In this document: piece by piece, positions 8,338 to 16,318 of the stretch
How the letters are laid out: the number at the start of each line of letters is the position of its first letter
Numbering within the stretch: position 1 is the stretch's first letter
NCBI GenBank assembly: GCA_947630735.1
Contig: CANRIR010000001.1
Coordinates: 1 to 64,000, forward strand
Direction of reading: 5' to 3'
DNA: 64,000 bases
Source: an uncultured Marvinbryantia sp.
GTDB lineage: Bacteria; Bacillota; Clostridia; Lachnospirales; Lachnospiraceae
Made by a program: the position numbers and the translations under genes
The notes under the pieces: model-generated
Databases searched by the model: none
What the model was told of the DNA's origin: nothing
Seen by the model: only the letters and a program-made list of their open reading frames with translations

Positions 8338-9368
8338 AGAAACAGAAGTTTGCGATCTTGGATATGGAGGAGGCATATGCCTGCAACCTGATGGAATATC
8401 TGGCTGACCGGCAGAGCGTGCCCTTTGAGACCCTGGTGTTCGGCAGCGTGGAAGCCCTGCGGGCGTTCACGGAGCAGAGTGCCTTAGATCTCTTGCTGGT
8501 CTCCGACAAAATGATGTGCGACGAGATCCGGCACATGAATATCCGCAGGATCATCGTGCTGTCGGAAGGAGAGATCCTGCAGGACCATGACGAATATCCG
8601 CTGGTATATAAATACCAGTCCTCCGAGAGCCTGGTGGCGGAGGTGATGAGCTGCTATGCGCGCCAGGAAATGGCACAGCCGGCTTTTCTGGCGAAGAAAA
8701 ACATGACGGTGTGCGCGGTATACTCGCCGGTGGGGCGCTGCGGCAAGACCTGCTTTGCCCTGACCATGGGGCAGATCCTGGCCCAGAACCGGACGGTGCT
8801 CTATATCAATATGGAAGGGTATGCGGGGTTTTCGGCCCTGCTGGACGGGCGGGCGCCCTCCGACATCTCGGATGTGATGTATTTTCTGCGCCAGAACCGG
8901 GGCAGTGTCATCATGAAGTTAAATTCCGCCGTGCAGAAAATGGGCCGGCTGGACTATCTCCCGCCGGCACAGTCCCCGCAGGACCTGCGGGAGATCCGCA
9001 TGGAGGAGTGGTCGCGGCTTTTGGAAGAACTTGCCGCATACAGCAGTTACGAGACGGTCATCTTGGATGTGGGAAATCTGGTGGATGAAGTCTTTGCCCT
9101 GCTGGCGCAGTGTGATGTCATCTATATGCCGACGTGCGCGGATCTTCTGTCAAAAGCCAAGATAGAGCAGTATGAACGTCTGCTTCGGGAGATGGAATAC
9201 ACGGAGATCCTGGAAAAGACGCATAAGCTCCTTCTGCCGTTCTGCATGCCGCCTGCACAGGGCGAGTATTTTTGGGAACAGCTGACGGCCGGGGAGATGG
9301 GGGATTATGTGCGGCGGCTCTTGAAGCAGGAGGCTGGATATGACCCGGGAACAGGCGGAATTTCATGA
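8334..9368 (+). CDS. tadZ: TadZ/CpaE-like P-loop ATPase
   Basis: 344 residues. An N-terminal receiver-like domain (about 1-115, with KFAILDMEEAYACNLMEYL) is followed by a MinD/ParA-type ATPase domain containing VYSPVGRCGKTCFAL near residue 130, a deviant Walker A. In other species TadZ localises the Tad machinery at a pole. The likely start is a TTG at 8334 with AGGAGGGA six bases upstream, overlapping the previous stop codon. The 3' end overlaps the next gene by 29 bases. The Walker A form is GRCGKT and lacks the leading Lys of canonical ParA (KGGxGKT). Confidence 0.8.
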   Translation: MKKQKFAILDMEEAYACNLMEYLADRQSVPFETLVFGSVEALRAFTEQSALDLLLVSDKMMCDEIRHMNIRRIIVLSEGEILQDHDEYPLVYKYQSSESLVAEVMSCYARQEMAQPAFLAKKNMTVCAVYSPVGRCGKTCFALTMGQILAQNRTVLYINMEGYAGFSALLDGRAPSDISDVMYFLRQNRGSVIMKLNSAVQKMGRLDYLPPAQSPQDLREIRMEEWSRLLEELAAYSSYETVILDVGNLVDEVFALLAQCDVIYMPTCADLLSKAKIEQYERLLREMEYTEILEKTHKLLLPFCMPPAQGEYFWEQLTAGEMGDYVRRLLKQEAGYDPGTGGIS

Positions 9369-10566
9369 ACTGCATACAAAACTGATGAGCCTTCTGGACA
9401 CCTCGCGCGAACTGAGCGACGAGGAGATCTATGAGCAGATCGACAGTCTGCTCCTGCATAAGCCGGAGGGACGCTACCGGAGCCTGCGCCGCAGGGATGA
9501 GCTGCGCACGGAGCTGTTCAACTCTGTGCGCAAACTGGACATCCTGCAGGAGCTGGTGGACAACGACCAGATCACCGAGGTGATGGTAAACGGGCTGGAC
9601 GGGGTGTTTATCGAGGAGAACGGCCGTGTGCAGAGATGGGAAAAAGGATTTTACTCCCGGGAGAAGATCGAGGATCTGGTGCAGTCCATCGCGGCCCGCA
9701 GCAACCGCATCGTCAACGCCACGGTGCCCATTGTGGACGCCAGGCTGGAGAACGGGGCAAGGGTGAACATGGTGCTGCCGCCGGTGGCCTTAAACGGGCC
9801 CATCATCACCATCCGGCAGTTCCCGAAAAATCCCATCGGCATGCGGCAGCTGGTGGCCTGGGGAGCCATCACCCAGGAGGCGGTGGATTTTCTGCAAAAG
9901 CTGGTGATCTCCGGGTACAACATCTTTATCAGCGGGGGCACCGGATCCGGGAAGACCACGTTCCTGAACGCGCTCTCCGATTTCATCCCGAAGGACGAGC
10001 GCATCATCACCATAGAGGACAACGCGGAGCTGCAAATCCAGGGCGTCGCAAATCTGGTGCGCCTGGAGGCCAGGAAGGAGAACACCCAGGGCGAACACGC
10101 CATCACAATCCGGGACCTGATCCGGGCCAGCCTGCGCATGCGGCCGGACCGCGTGATCGTGGGGGAGGTGCGGGGCGAGGAGACCATCGATATGATCCAG
10201 GCCATGAACAACGGGCACGACGGGAGCCTCTCCACAGGGCACGGCAACAGCCCGAGGGATATGCTGGCGCGGCTGGAGACCATGGTCCTGATGGGAATTG
10301 AGCTGCCGGTTTCGGCGGTGCGCAGGCAGATCGCCTCCGGGCTGGACATTATGATCCACCTGGGAAGGATGCGCGACAAGAGCAGAAAGGTTCTGGAGAT
10401 CGTGGAGATCACAGGCTACCGCTACGAGACGGAGGAAATCCTGACCCACACGCTCTTTGAATTTGAAGAGGGAAGGAATTCCGGGGAGAAGCTGGAAGGC
10501 CGGCTGGTAAAGAAGGGAGATTTAAAGCAGCGCAAAAAACTGGAAAGGGCGGGATTCGGAAAATGA
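9340..10566 (+). CDS. tadA: CpaF/TadA family secretion ATPase
   Basis: 408 residues of the VirB11/CpaF class, the hexameric motor for Flp pilus assembly. Walker A is GGTGSGKT (199-206), the Asp box lies in ITIEDNAELQ (224-233), the Walker B region is VIVGEVRG (272-279) and the His box is STGHGNSPRDML (298-309). Length is normal. It overlaps tadZ upstream and shares ATGA with tadB downstream, so translation is coupled. Confidence 0.95.
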   Translation: MTREQAEFHELHTKLMSLLDTSRELSDEEIYEQIDSLLLHKPEGRYRSLRRRDELRTELFNSVRKLDILQELVDNDQITEVMVNGLDGVFIEENGRVQRWEKGFYSREKIEDLVQSIAARSNRIVNATVPIVDARLENGARVNMVLPPVALNGPIITIRQFPKNPIGMRQLVAWGAITQEAVDFLQKLVISGYNIFISGGTGSGKTTFLNALSDFIPKDERIITIEDNAELQIQGVANLVRLEARKENTQGEHAITIRDLIRASLRMRPDRVIVGEVRGEETIDMIQAMNNGHDGSLSTGHGNSPRDMLARLETMVLMGIELPVSAVRRQIASGLDIMIHLGRMRDKSRKVLEIVEITGYRYETEEILTHTLFEFEEGRNSGEKLEGRLVKKGDLKQRKKLERAGFGK

Positions 10567-11303
10567 CAGATTATCGGAAATACAGCTTTTCAAAAAGAGA
10601 ATGGATCGGGACGCTCGGCATATTTGCCGCCCTGGCGGCGGCCGTCAGCTATCTGTTTTACAGATCCTTCCTCGCGTTCGTCCTCTGTCTGCCCCTGGCG
10701 GGCAGATTTGTGAAGCTGCGCCGCGCATCCTGCATCAAGAAACGCCAGAGGGTCCTTGCACGGCAGTTTCTGGACGGCATGCAGTCGGTGAGCGTGGCGC
10801 TTGCGGCCGGATATTCTGTGGAGACCGCGTTCGCGGAGGCTTTAAAAGAACTGGGCACCATGTATGAGAAGGATGACATGATCGTGCGGGAATTTCGCTA
10901 CATCGTGATCCAGCTCGGCATGAACCGGAACCTGGAGGAGCTGCTCTTATATCTGGCGGTGCGGAGCGGCGTGGAGGATATCCGCAATTTTGCCGATATT
11001 TTTTCGGCGGCGAAGCGGACGGGAGGAAACCTGATCGCCATCATCCGGAGCACGGTGCTCATGGCGAGCCAGAAGGAAGAGACCAAAAGAGAGATCGACA
11101 CCTGCCTGTCTGCCAAAAAGATGGAGCAGAATATCATGAGCGCAGTGCCGGCCCTCATTCTGGTCTATGTGCAGACGGTATCGCCGGGGTTCCTGGACGG
11201 CATGTACCACAACCCGGCGGGCGTGGTGATCATGAGCGCGTGCCTGGCGGTTTACGGACTTGCCTGGCTCTGGGGAAGGAAGATCGTGAACATTGAGGTG
11301 TAG
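10563..11303 (+). CDS. tadB: TadB-like type II secretion F family protein
   Basis: 246 residues. Two hydrophobic segments lie near the N terminus, then the T2SSF core (ARQFLDGMQSVSVALAAGYSVETAF, RSGVEDIRNFADIFSAAKRTGGNL shown by its parts), and two C-terminal hydrophobic segments. This is the platform protein through which the TadA motor acts. It overlaps tadA by the ATGA tetranucleotide. It is shorter than proteobacterial TadB (about 320 residues), lacking the long N-terminal region. Confidence 0.88.
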   Translation: MTDYRKYSFSKREWIGTLGIFAALAAAVSYLFYRSFLAFVLCLPLAGRFVKLRRASCIKKRQRVLARQFLDGMQSVSVALAAGYSVETAFAEALKELGTMYEKDDMIVREFRYIVIQLGMNRNLEELLLYLAVRSGVEDIRNFADIFSAAKRTGGNLIAIIRSTVLMASQKEETKREIDTCLSAKKMEQNIMSAVPALILVYVQTVSPGFLDGMYHNPAGVVIMSACLAVYGLAWLWGRKIVNIEV

Positions 11304-11306
11304 CGG

Positions 11307-12692
11307 ATGTTAGTTTGTATTGGGATCATTTTTGGCGCGGCTCTGCTGTTCGGCGTCTCTTCTTCCGCGCAGCTTCCGCGGGATATGGAGCCGCCCAGGG
11401 GGAGAAGGATTTTCTGGCGGGGCGCGTATTACCTGCTCCGGCGGTTTCAAAAAATGCGGGGCAACAGGAAGATCACGGCCTTTGCGGTGGGGCGTCTCGC
11501 GGATGTACTGCTGGTAGTGTTTGTGGGCGCAGGGGGTTCTCTTCTGCTCCAGGCGGCAGTCATGGGGACGACCCTTCTGATCGACGGCTATGGGATCAGC
11601 CGTCCCGCTGACGGGGAGGGAGAGGTCTCCCGGGAACTGCAGGTGCAGATCGGAGAGGACGGACAGACAGAGCAGATGGAGATCGTAGTGTCGGAGCGGC
11701 GCTACACGCAGGAAGAAAAAACACAGTTCCTGGAGCAGGCTCTTTCGGAGATCGAGCCGGCCATCCTGGGGGAGAACGCATCTGCGGATGAAGTGCGGGG
11801 GCGGATCTTCCTGCCGGACAAGCTGGCGGATGGGAAAGTGGATGTGGTCTGGTCGCAGGAACCCGCCGGGCTTCTGGACGCGGACGGATATCTTTCGGAA
11901 GATCTTCCGGAAAGCGGGGAGGTCCTGCAGCTTCGGGCCGTGCTGTCCTGCGATGGGCTGGAGCGCATTTACGAGTGCGCCCTGTGCGTCTATCCGCCCG
12001 ATTACAGTGAGGAAGAACAGCTTCGCCGCGCGCTTGCGGACGAGGTGGAAAAGGCGGATGAGCTGAGCGCCGAGAAGAGTGTCCTGACGCTGCCGAGAGA
12101 GATGAACGGGCAGAAACTGGTGTGGCAGGAACCGAAGGTCTCCGTGACGGGAGCATGTCTGATGCTCACCTGCGCCGCGGCGGTTTTTGTGTGGATCGGA
12201 AAGGACCAGGAGATCCAGAAAAAAGAGGAACTCCGTAGAAGGCAGATGACGATGGACTATCCGGATCTTTTGCTGAAGCTGAGCATGCTTCTGAGCGCGG
12301 GTCTGACCATGCAGAACGCATTTTTTAAGATCGCGCTGGAGTATCGGGACCGCGAAGATCAGGAAGTGCGGTTCGCCTATGAAGAGATGCTGAAGGCCTG
12401 CTATGAGATGAGAAGCGGCGTGTCGGAGGCGCGCGCCTATGAGAATTTCGGCAAAAGATGCGGCGGAAACGGCTATATCAAGCTGGGCAGCATGCTTTCT
12501 TCTAACCTGCAGAAAGGCGCGGAGGGTCTGGCGGGACTTCTTCAGGAGGAGGCGCAGAGGTCTATGGAGGAGAGACGGCAGACGGCGAAAAAACTGGGCG
12601 AGGAGGCCGGGACAAAACTTCTGATGCCCATGGTGCTGATGCTGGTGGTGGTGCTGGTGATCCTCCTGGTGCCCGCCATGCTGGCGTTCTGA
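11307..12692 (+). CDS. tadC: TadC-like T2SSF protein with an extracytoplasmic insert
   Basis: 461 residues. The C-terminal part is a T2SSF domain (MDYPDLLLKLSMLLSAGLTMQNAFF) ending in a hydrophobic segment (LLMPMVLMLVVVLVILLVP). The N-terminal half is unusual: hydrophobic segments near 1-20 and 65-90, then about 170 polar acidic residues, then another hydrophobic segment (GACLMLTCAAAVFVWIG). The insert contains VDVVWSQEPAGLLDADGYLS, reminiscent of atrophied bacterial Ig-like domains (W-S ... G-x-L pattern). It should sit outside the membrane. Starts three bases after tadB with GAGGTG upstream. Confidence 0.82.
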   Translation: MLVCIGIIFGAALLFGVSSSAQLPRDMEPPRGRRIFWRGAYYLLRRFQKMRGNRKITAFAVGRLADVLLVVFVGAGGSLLLQAAVMGTTLLIDGYGISRPADGEGEVSRELQVQIGEDGQTEQMEIVVSERRYTQEEKTQFLEQALSEIEPAILGENASADEVRGRIFLPDKLADGKVDVVWSQEPAGLLDADGYLSEDLPESGEVLQLRAVLSCDGLERIYECALCVYPPDYSEEEQLRRALADEVEKADELSAEKSVLTLPREMNGQKLVWQEPKVSVTGACLMLTCAAAVFVWIGKDQEIQKKEELRRRQMTMDYPDLLLKLSMLLSAGLTMQNAFFKIALEYRDREDQEVRFAYEEMLKACYEMRSGVSEARAYENFGKRCGGNGYIKLGSMLSSNLQKGAEGLAGLLQEEAQRSMEERRQTAKKLGEEAGTKLLMPMVLMLVVVLVILLVPAMLAF

Positions 12693-12818
12693 AGAAAGCC
12701 ACGCAGGCGGCCGCGCAGATCGGCCTGAGCTTTCCGGCACAGGGCCTGCCCATGTCGGCGCGGGTGCGCCGCTCCTGCCGGGGAGAGCGCAAGAAAGCGC
12801 AGAAAGGAGGTGACAGAT

Positions 12819-12995
12819 ATGACGATGAAGCGGTTCTTTACAAGGCTTTGCGAGGAAGAAGACGGTATCAGTACGGTAGAGATCATTCTTATCATTGTAG
12901 TTCTCATTGGTCTGGTCATCATTTTCAAAACACAGCTCACAAGTCTTGTAAACAATATTTTCAGTAAGATCGTAAGTCAGAGCAACAGTATTTAG
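12819..12995 (+). CDS. flp: Flp family type IVb pilin
   Basis: 58 residues, the size of a Flp pilin. A short charged leader (RLCEEEDG) ends in Gly before ISTVEIILIIVVLIGLVIIF. The Glu at mature position 5 and the long hydrophobic helix are the prepilin hallmarks. Probable major pilin, cleaved after Gly by a TadV-type peptidase. ATG 12819 has a perfect AAAGGAGG eight bases upstream, the strongest ribosome binding site in the operon, fitting a high-copy subunit; a GTG at 12810 falls inside that site. The preceding 126 bases hold no promoter I can see. Confidence 0.92.
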   Translation: MTMKRFFTRLCEEEDGISTVEIILIIVVLIGLVIIFKTQLTSLVNNIFSKIVSQSNSI

Positions 12996-13007
12996 CGGAG
13001 GCGGCAA

Positions 13008-14525
13008 ATGAAAAGGTACAGTGAAAAAGGGGCGATCACAGTATTTTTAAGCCTGGTCTGCATATTGTTTTTGTCCCTTCTCTGTACCGCCGTGGAGTCG
13101 GCACGGGTACAGGGATGCAGGGCAAAGGCCGCCGCGGCGCTGGATATGGGCATGTTCTCCGTACTGGGAGAATTTGAACGGGAGCTTTTGGATGAATATG
13201 ATGTATTTTTCCTGGACGGCGCGGCGGGAAGCGGTTCTTACAGCACGGACGCCCTGAGCGGCACGCTTGCGGACTATATGGCCTACAACGTGGATCCCAA
13301 TAAGGGATATCTGCTGTCCGGTTTTGACCCCTTCGGCATCCAGATGACAGAGGCGCGCATAACCGGCATAGGACTTGCCACGGACGGCCAGGGAGAGGCT
13401 TTCTATCAGCAGGCCGTGGGCTATATGCGGGAAAACCTGGCCACGGAGGTCATCAGTTCCTGGATGGAACGGAAAAAGGAGGGAGAAGAACTTGAGAAGG
13501 CAGGAGAACTGTATGAGAAGCGGGACGGGGATATCACAAAAGAGCTGGCATCGCTTGAGGAACAGCGGGACCAGATGGAACAGCAGCAAAAAGAGTCCGG
13601 CGAGACAGGTTCCGAAGCGCAGCTTCCGGCCGTCCCGGAATCGCGGAATCCGCTGAACATCATAAAAAAACTGAAAAACGAAGGGATACTGGGAGTGGTG
13701 CTGAAAGATAAGGGAGCAATCTCCCAGAAGGCACTCGCATCCGACTGTCCGTCGAGGAGGGGCCTGCGCACGGGAAACCTGCCGGTGGAAAAAAAGTACG
13801 GCGGTGTCGTGGATGACCTGATCTTTCAGGAATATCTGTTTGAGCGCTTTACGCTTTTTACGGACCAGGAGGAGGATCAGGTGCTGGATTACGGGCTGGA
13901 ATATATTTTATGCGGAAAAAACAGTGATGAGAAAAATCTGAAAAGTACGGTCGTAAAGCTTCTGCTGCTGCGCGAGGGATCGAACTTTGTATATCTCACA
14001 AACGATACGGTCAGCATGGGAGCGGCGGAGGCGATGGCGGCGGGCCTGGTGGGATGGATCCCTCTGCCCGGACTTGTGACGGCCACCGCGTATGCACTTT
14101 TGCTGGCGTGGGCCTATGGAGAGAGTCTGATCGACGTGCGGGAGCTGCTGGCAGGCGGCAGGGTGCCGGTTCTGAAAAGCGCAGACACCTGGAAGCTGGA
14201 TCTTGCGTCCCTGGCGGATATTGTATACATATTGAACGGCGTTGACGGCTCCTCTGAGGAAGGGCTCTCTTACGCCTCGTATCTGCAGATCCTTTTCACG
14301 CTGGGAAATCACAGAAAATATGCCATGCGGGCGCTGGATCTGGTCGAGGGGCATATGCGCAGGCGCGCGGCCACGTCTGCGTTCCGGGTGGACAACGCGA
14401 TCTTTAAAATACAGGCACAGGCAGATTTTGTGATACCGCCGCTGTTTTTGAGAGTGTCCAACGCATTTTTAAAGACCGGTCTGACAGAGACAGATTATCA
14501 CGTATCGGGAAGCTATGCATATTAG
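13008..14525 (+). CDS. DUF5702-like TadG-type pseudopilin
   Basis: 505 residues. The start (YSEKGAITVFLSLVCILFLSL) is a prepilin-like leader: Gly-Ala, a Thr at +3, then a hydrophobic helix. A large extracytoplasmic domain follows, with an acidic coiled-coil-like region at about 140-195 and a second hydrophobic stretch near 350. It fits the DUF5702 family found in clostridial Tad loci, the likely counterpart of TadG/TadF minor pilins. It starts 12 bases after the pilin gene with AGCGGAGG upstream. Function in pilus assembly is inferred from context. Confidence 0.82.
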   Translation: MKRYSEKGAITVFLSLVCILFLSLLCTAVESARVQGCRAKAAAALDMGMFSVLGEFERELLDEYDVFFLDGAAGSGSYSTDALSGTLADYMAYNVDPNKGYLLSGFDPFGIQMTEARITGIGLATDGQGEAFYQQAVGYMRENLATEVISSWMERKKEGEELEKAGELYEKRDGDITKELASLEEQRDQMEQQQKESGETGSEAQLPAVPESRNPLNIIKKLKNEGILGVVLKDKGAISQKALASDCPSRRGLRTGNLPVEKKYGGVVDDLIFQEYLFERFTLFTDQEEDQVLDYGLEYILCGKNSDEKNLKSTVVKLLLLREGSNFVYLTNDTVSMGAAEAMAAGLVGWIPLPGLVTATAYALLLAWAYGESLIDVRELLAGGRVPVLKSADTWKLDLASLADIVYILNGVDGSSEEGLSYASYLQILFTLGNHRKYAMRALDLVEGHMRRRAATSAFRVDNAIFKIQAQADFVIPPLFLRVSNAFLKTGLTETDYHVSGSYAY

Positions 14526-14544
14526 AACGGGGAGGTGTCCGAAA

Positions 14545-15441
14545 ATGCTCTTTCCAGGTAATATATTTAAGGCAGATATGACGAAGCCGCAAGAATACAG
14601 AAAGGACGCGCGTACTCTCCCGAAGAAAGACGGTGCCGATATAACCGGTGAGAGGGCATTTTCGGGCGCTTCCGCGAGTATGACGCTGGAAGCGGCATGC
14701 GTGCTGCCCTGGTTCCTGTTTGCCATGCTGGCGGTCATGCAGTTTTTTAAGATCCTCACGGTGTCCTCGGCGGTTCTGGCCGGGATGCAGGACACGGCGA
14801 AGGATATGGCGGCGTATGCCTATATACAGCAGCTCGGCGTGACGGCGGGCGACGGCGTGGCAGCGGATCTGCTCACCGGCGGGTTATCCGCGGCCTATGC
14901 CAAGAGCAGGGTGGAGTCCATGGCCGGCTTTCAGGGGAACGAGGGCACCCTGCATCTGTGGCGCTCATCTTTTCTGAAGAACGATATGATAGACCTTGCT
15001 GTTACCTATAATCCGAGCAATACCTACACGCTGCTTCCCATACCGAAAGTAAAATCTATGCTGCGGGCCAGGGTGAGGGCCTGGACGGGCAGAGACGGCA
15101 ATGGGGCTTCCGACAGCGCAGAAGATCCGGGGGAGGAACAGGAGGAGATGGTCTGGGTGACCCAGACCGGACAGGTTTATCACAAAGATGAAAACTGTAC
15201 GCACATCAAACTGTCGATCCAGCGCGTGGACAGGGCAGAACTGGATCATCTCAGAAATGCGTCCGGAGGGAAGTATCACCCGTGCGAGCGATGCGGCGGG
15301 GGAGGCTCCTCTGTGTTTATTACCAATTATGGGGACCGGTACCATTCTTCTGTGAGCTGCAGCGGTCTGAAACGGACGGTGAGCAGCATCCCGGCCTCGG
15401 AGATCGGGAACAGGAGGCCGTGTTCAAAATGCTGTGGATGA
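14545..15441 (+). CDS. tadE: TadE-like pseudopilin with two His/Cys motifs at the C terminus
   Basis: 298 residues. A TadE-like segment (GASASMTLEAACVLPWFLFA) lies near residues 44-65 after an unusually long N-terminal extension. The last about 90 residues hold two copies of a pattern: VYHKDENCTHIKL ... YHPCERCG and RYHSSVSCSGLKR ... RRPCSKCCG. The spacing of His and Cys could bind metal or form disulfides. ATG 14545 follows GGGGAGG at nine bases; the upstream gene ends at 14525. The stop overlaps the second peptidase gene. Confidence 0.8.
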   Translation: MLFPGNIFKADMTKPQEYRKDARTLPKKDGADITGERAFSGASASMTLEAACVLPWFLFAMLAVMQFFKILTVSSAVLAGMQDTAKDMAAYAYIQQLGVTAGDGVAADLLTGGLSAAYAKSRVESMAGFQGNEGTLHLWRSSFLKNDMIDLAVTYNPSNTYTLLPIPKVKSMLRARVRAWTGRDGNGASDSAEDPGEEQEEMVWVTQTGQVYHKDENCTHIKLSIQRVDRAELDHLRNASGGKYHPCERCGGGGSSVFITNYGDRYHSSVSCSGLKRTVSSIPASEIGNRRPCSKCCG

Positions 15442-15845
15442 GAAAATTATTGCTGCTCCTCTATCTGGGGGCGGCATCCTATACAGACGTGAAAAGAAAA
15501 ACCGTGTCCATGCGCATGGCGGTGCTGTTCGGCGTATTGGCACTGGCGGTGGAGATTTTTGTGAAAGATCCCGTCTTTGTGTGGCTGGCCGGCGCGGTTC
15601 CCGGATGTTTTCTGCTGCTGTTATCCCGCGTCACGAGGGAGGCGGTGGGATATGGGGACGGTGTGACCCTGGCGGTGATCGGACTGTTTACCGGGTTTGC
15701 GCAGGCCATGGGTATTTTTATGGGAGCGCTTCTGATCCTCTGCCCTGTGGCACTGCTTTTTCTGATCTGGAAGAGAGACCGGAAGATGACGCTCCCGTTT
15801 GTGCCGTTTCTTTTGGCGGCGTATCTTTTGCGGCTCGCGCTCTGA
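15429..15845 (+). CDS. Second A24 family prepilin peptidase
   Basis: 138 residues, almost entirely hydrophobic. The first active-site Asp is in ASYTDVKRKTVSM and the second motif is GYGDGVTLAVIG. It has no methyltransferase domain and is shorter than the TadV at 7834. The ATG at 15429 has AGGAGG eleven bases upstream inside the previous gene; a second ATG follows at 15438. Having two such peptidases in one operon suggests different substrates. Confidence is high for the family, low for the division of labour. Confidence 0.85.
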   Translation: MLWMRKLLLLLYLGAASYTDVKRKTVSMRMAVLFGVLALAVEIFVKDPVFVWLAGAVPGCFLLLLSRVTREAVGYGDGVTLAVIGLFTGFAQAMGIFMGALLILCPVALLFLIWKRDRKMTLPFVPFLLAAYLLRLAL

Positions 15846-15862
15846 GCCGGCGGGGAGGGAAC

Positions 15863-16318
15863 ATGAAAAAGAATACACAGCTTTGCGCCAGCTATACGGT
15901 GGAGGCGGCCCTTTTGATGGGCATATTGCTGCCGGTTCTGGTGGGGATCATTTATATGGGATTTTATCTGCACGACCGTGGATTTTTACAGGGGGCCGCC
16001 CATGAGGCCGCTGCCTGTCTCTGCCTGAAAGCGGATGATCAGACGGCAAACCTGACGGGAGCCGTGGAGGCGCTGCCTGCGGGCAGGACACTGGGTGTGC
16101 CGTCGGTGTCCGCAAACATAGGGCCGCGGGAGAGACAGGTCAGCGTGACCTACGAGGGCAGCCTGCGCATCCCGGGCATGGCGGCGGATCTTTTCGGGCA
16201 GGGGGCGCTGACAGTGCGCTCCGGTGTGACCCTTACCGTGGAGCGGCCTTCCAGGCGCATTCAGAAGATCCGCGGGGTGTATAAAGTGATCAATTCAGTT
16301 AGGAGGGTAAGAGAATGA
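15863..16318 (+). CDS. Small TadE-like pseudopilin
   Basis: 151 residues. N-terminal ASYTVEAALLMGILLPVLVGII is a TadE-type segment with Glu shortly after the leader. The remainder is predicted extracytoplasmic, ending in basic residues (RPSRRIQKIRGVYKV). The ATG at 15863 follows GGGGAGG at four bases. It overlaps the FHA gene by ATGA. Likely a minor pilin, by context. Confidence 0.8.
   Translation: MKKNTQLCASYTVEAALLMGILLPVLVGIIYMGFYLHDRGFLQGAAHEAAACLCLKADDQTANLTGAVEALPAGRTLGVPSVSANIGPRERQVSVTYEGSLRIPGMAADLFGQGALTVRSGVTLTVERPSRRIQKIRGVYKVINSVRRVRE

Noticed and set aside
11310..13007. 565-residue minus-strand frame across tadC and the pilin gene
   Set aside because: The plus-strand pilus genes are certain; this frame has no start signal or domain.
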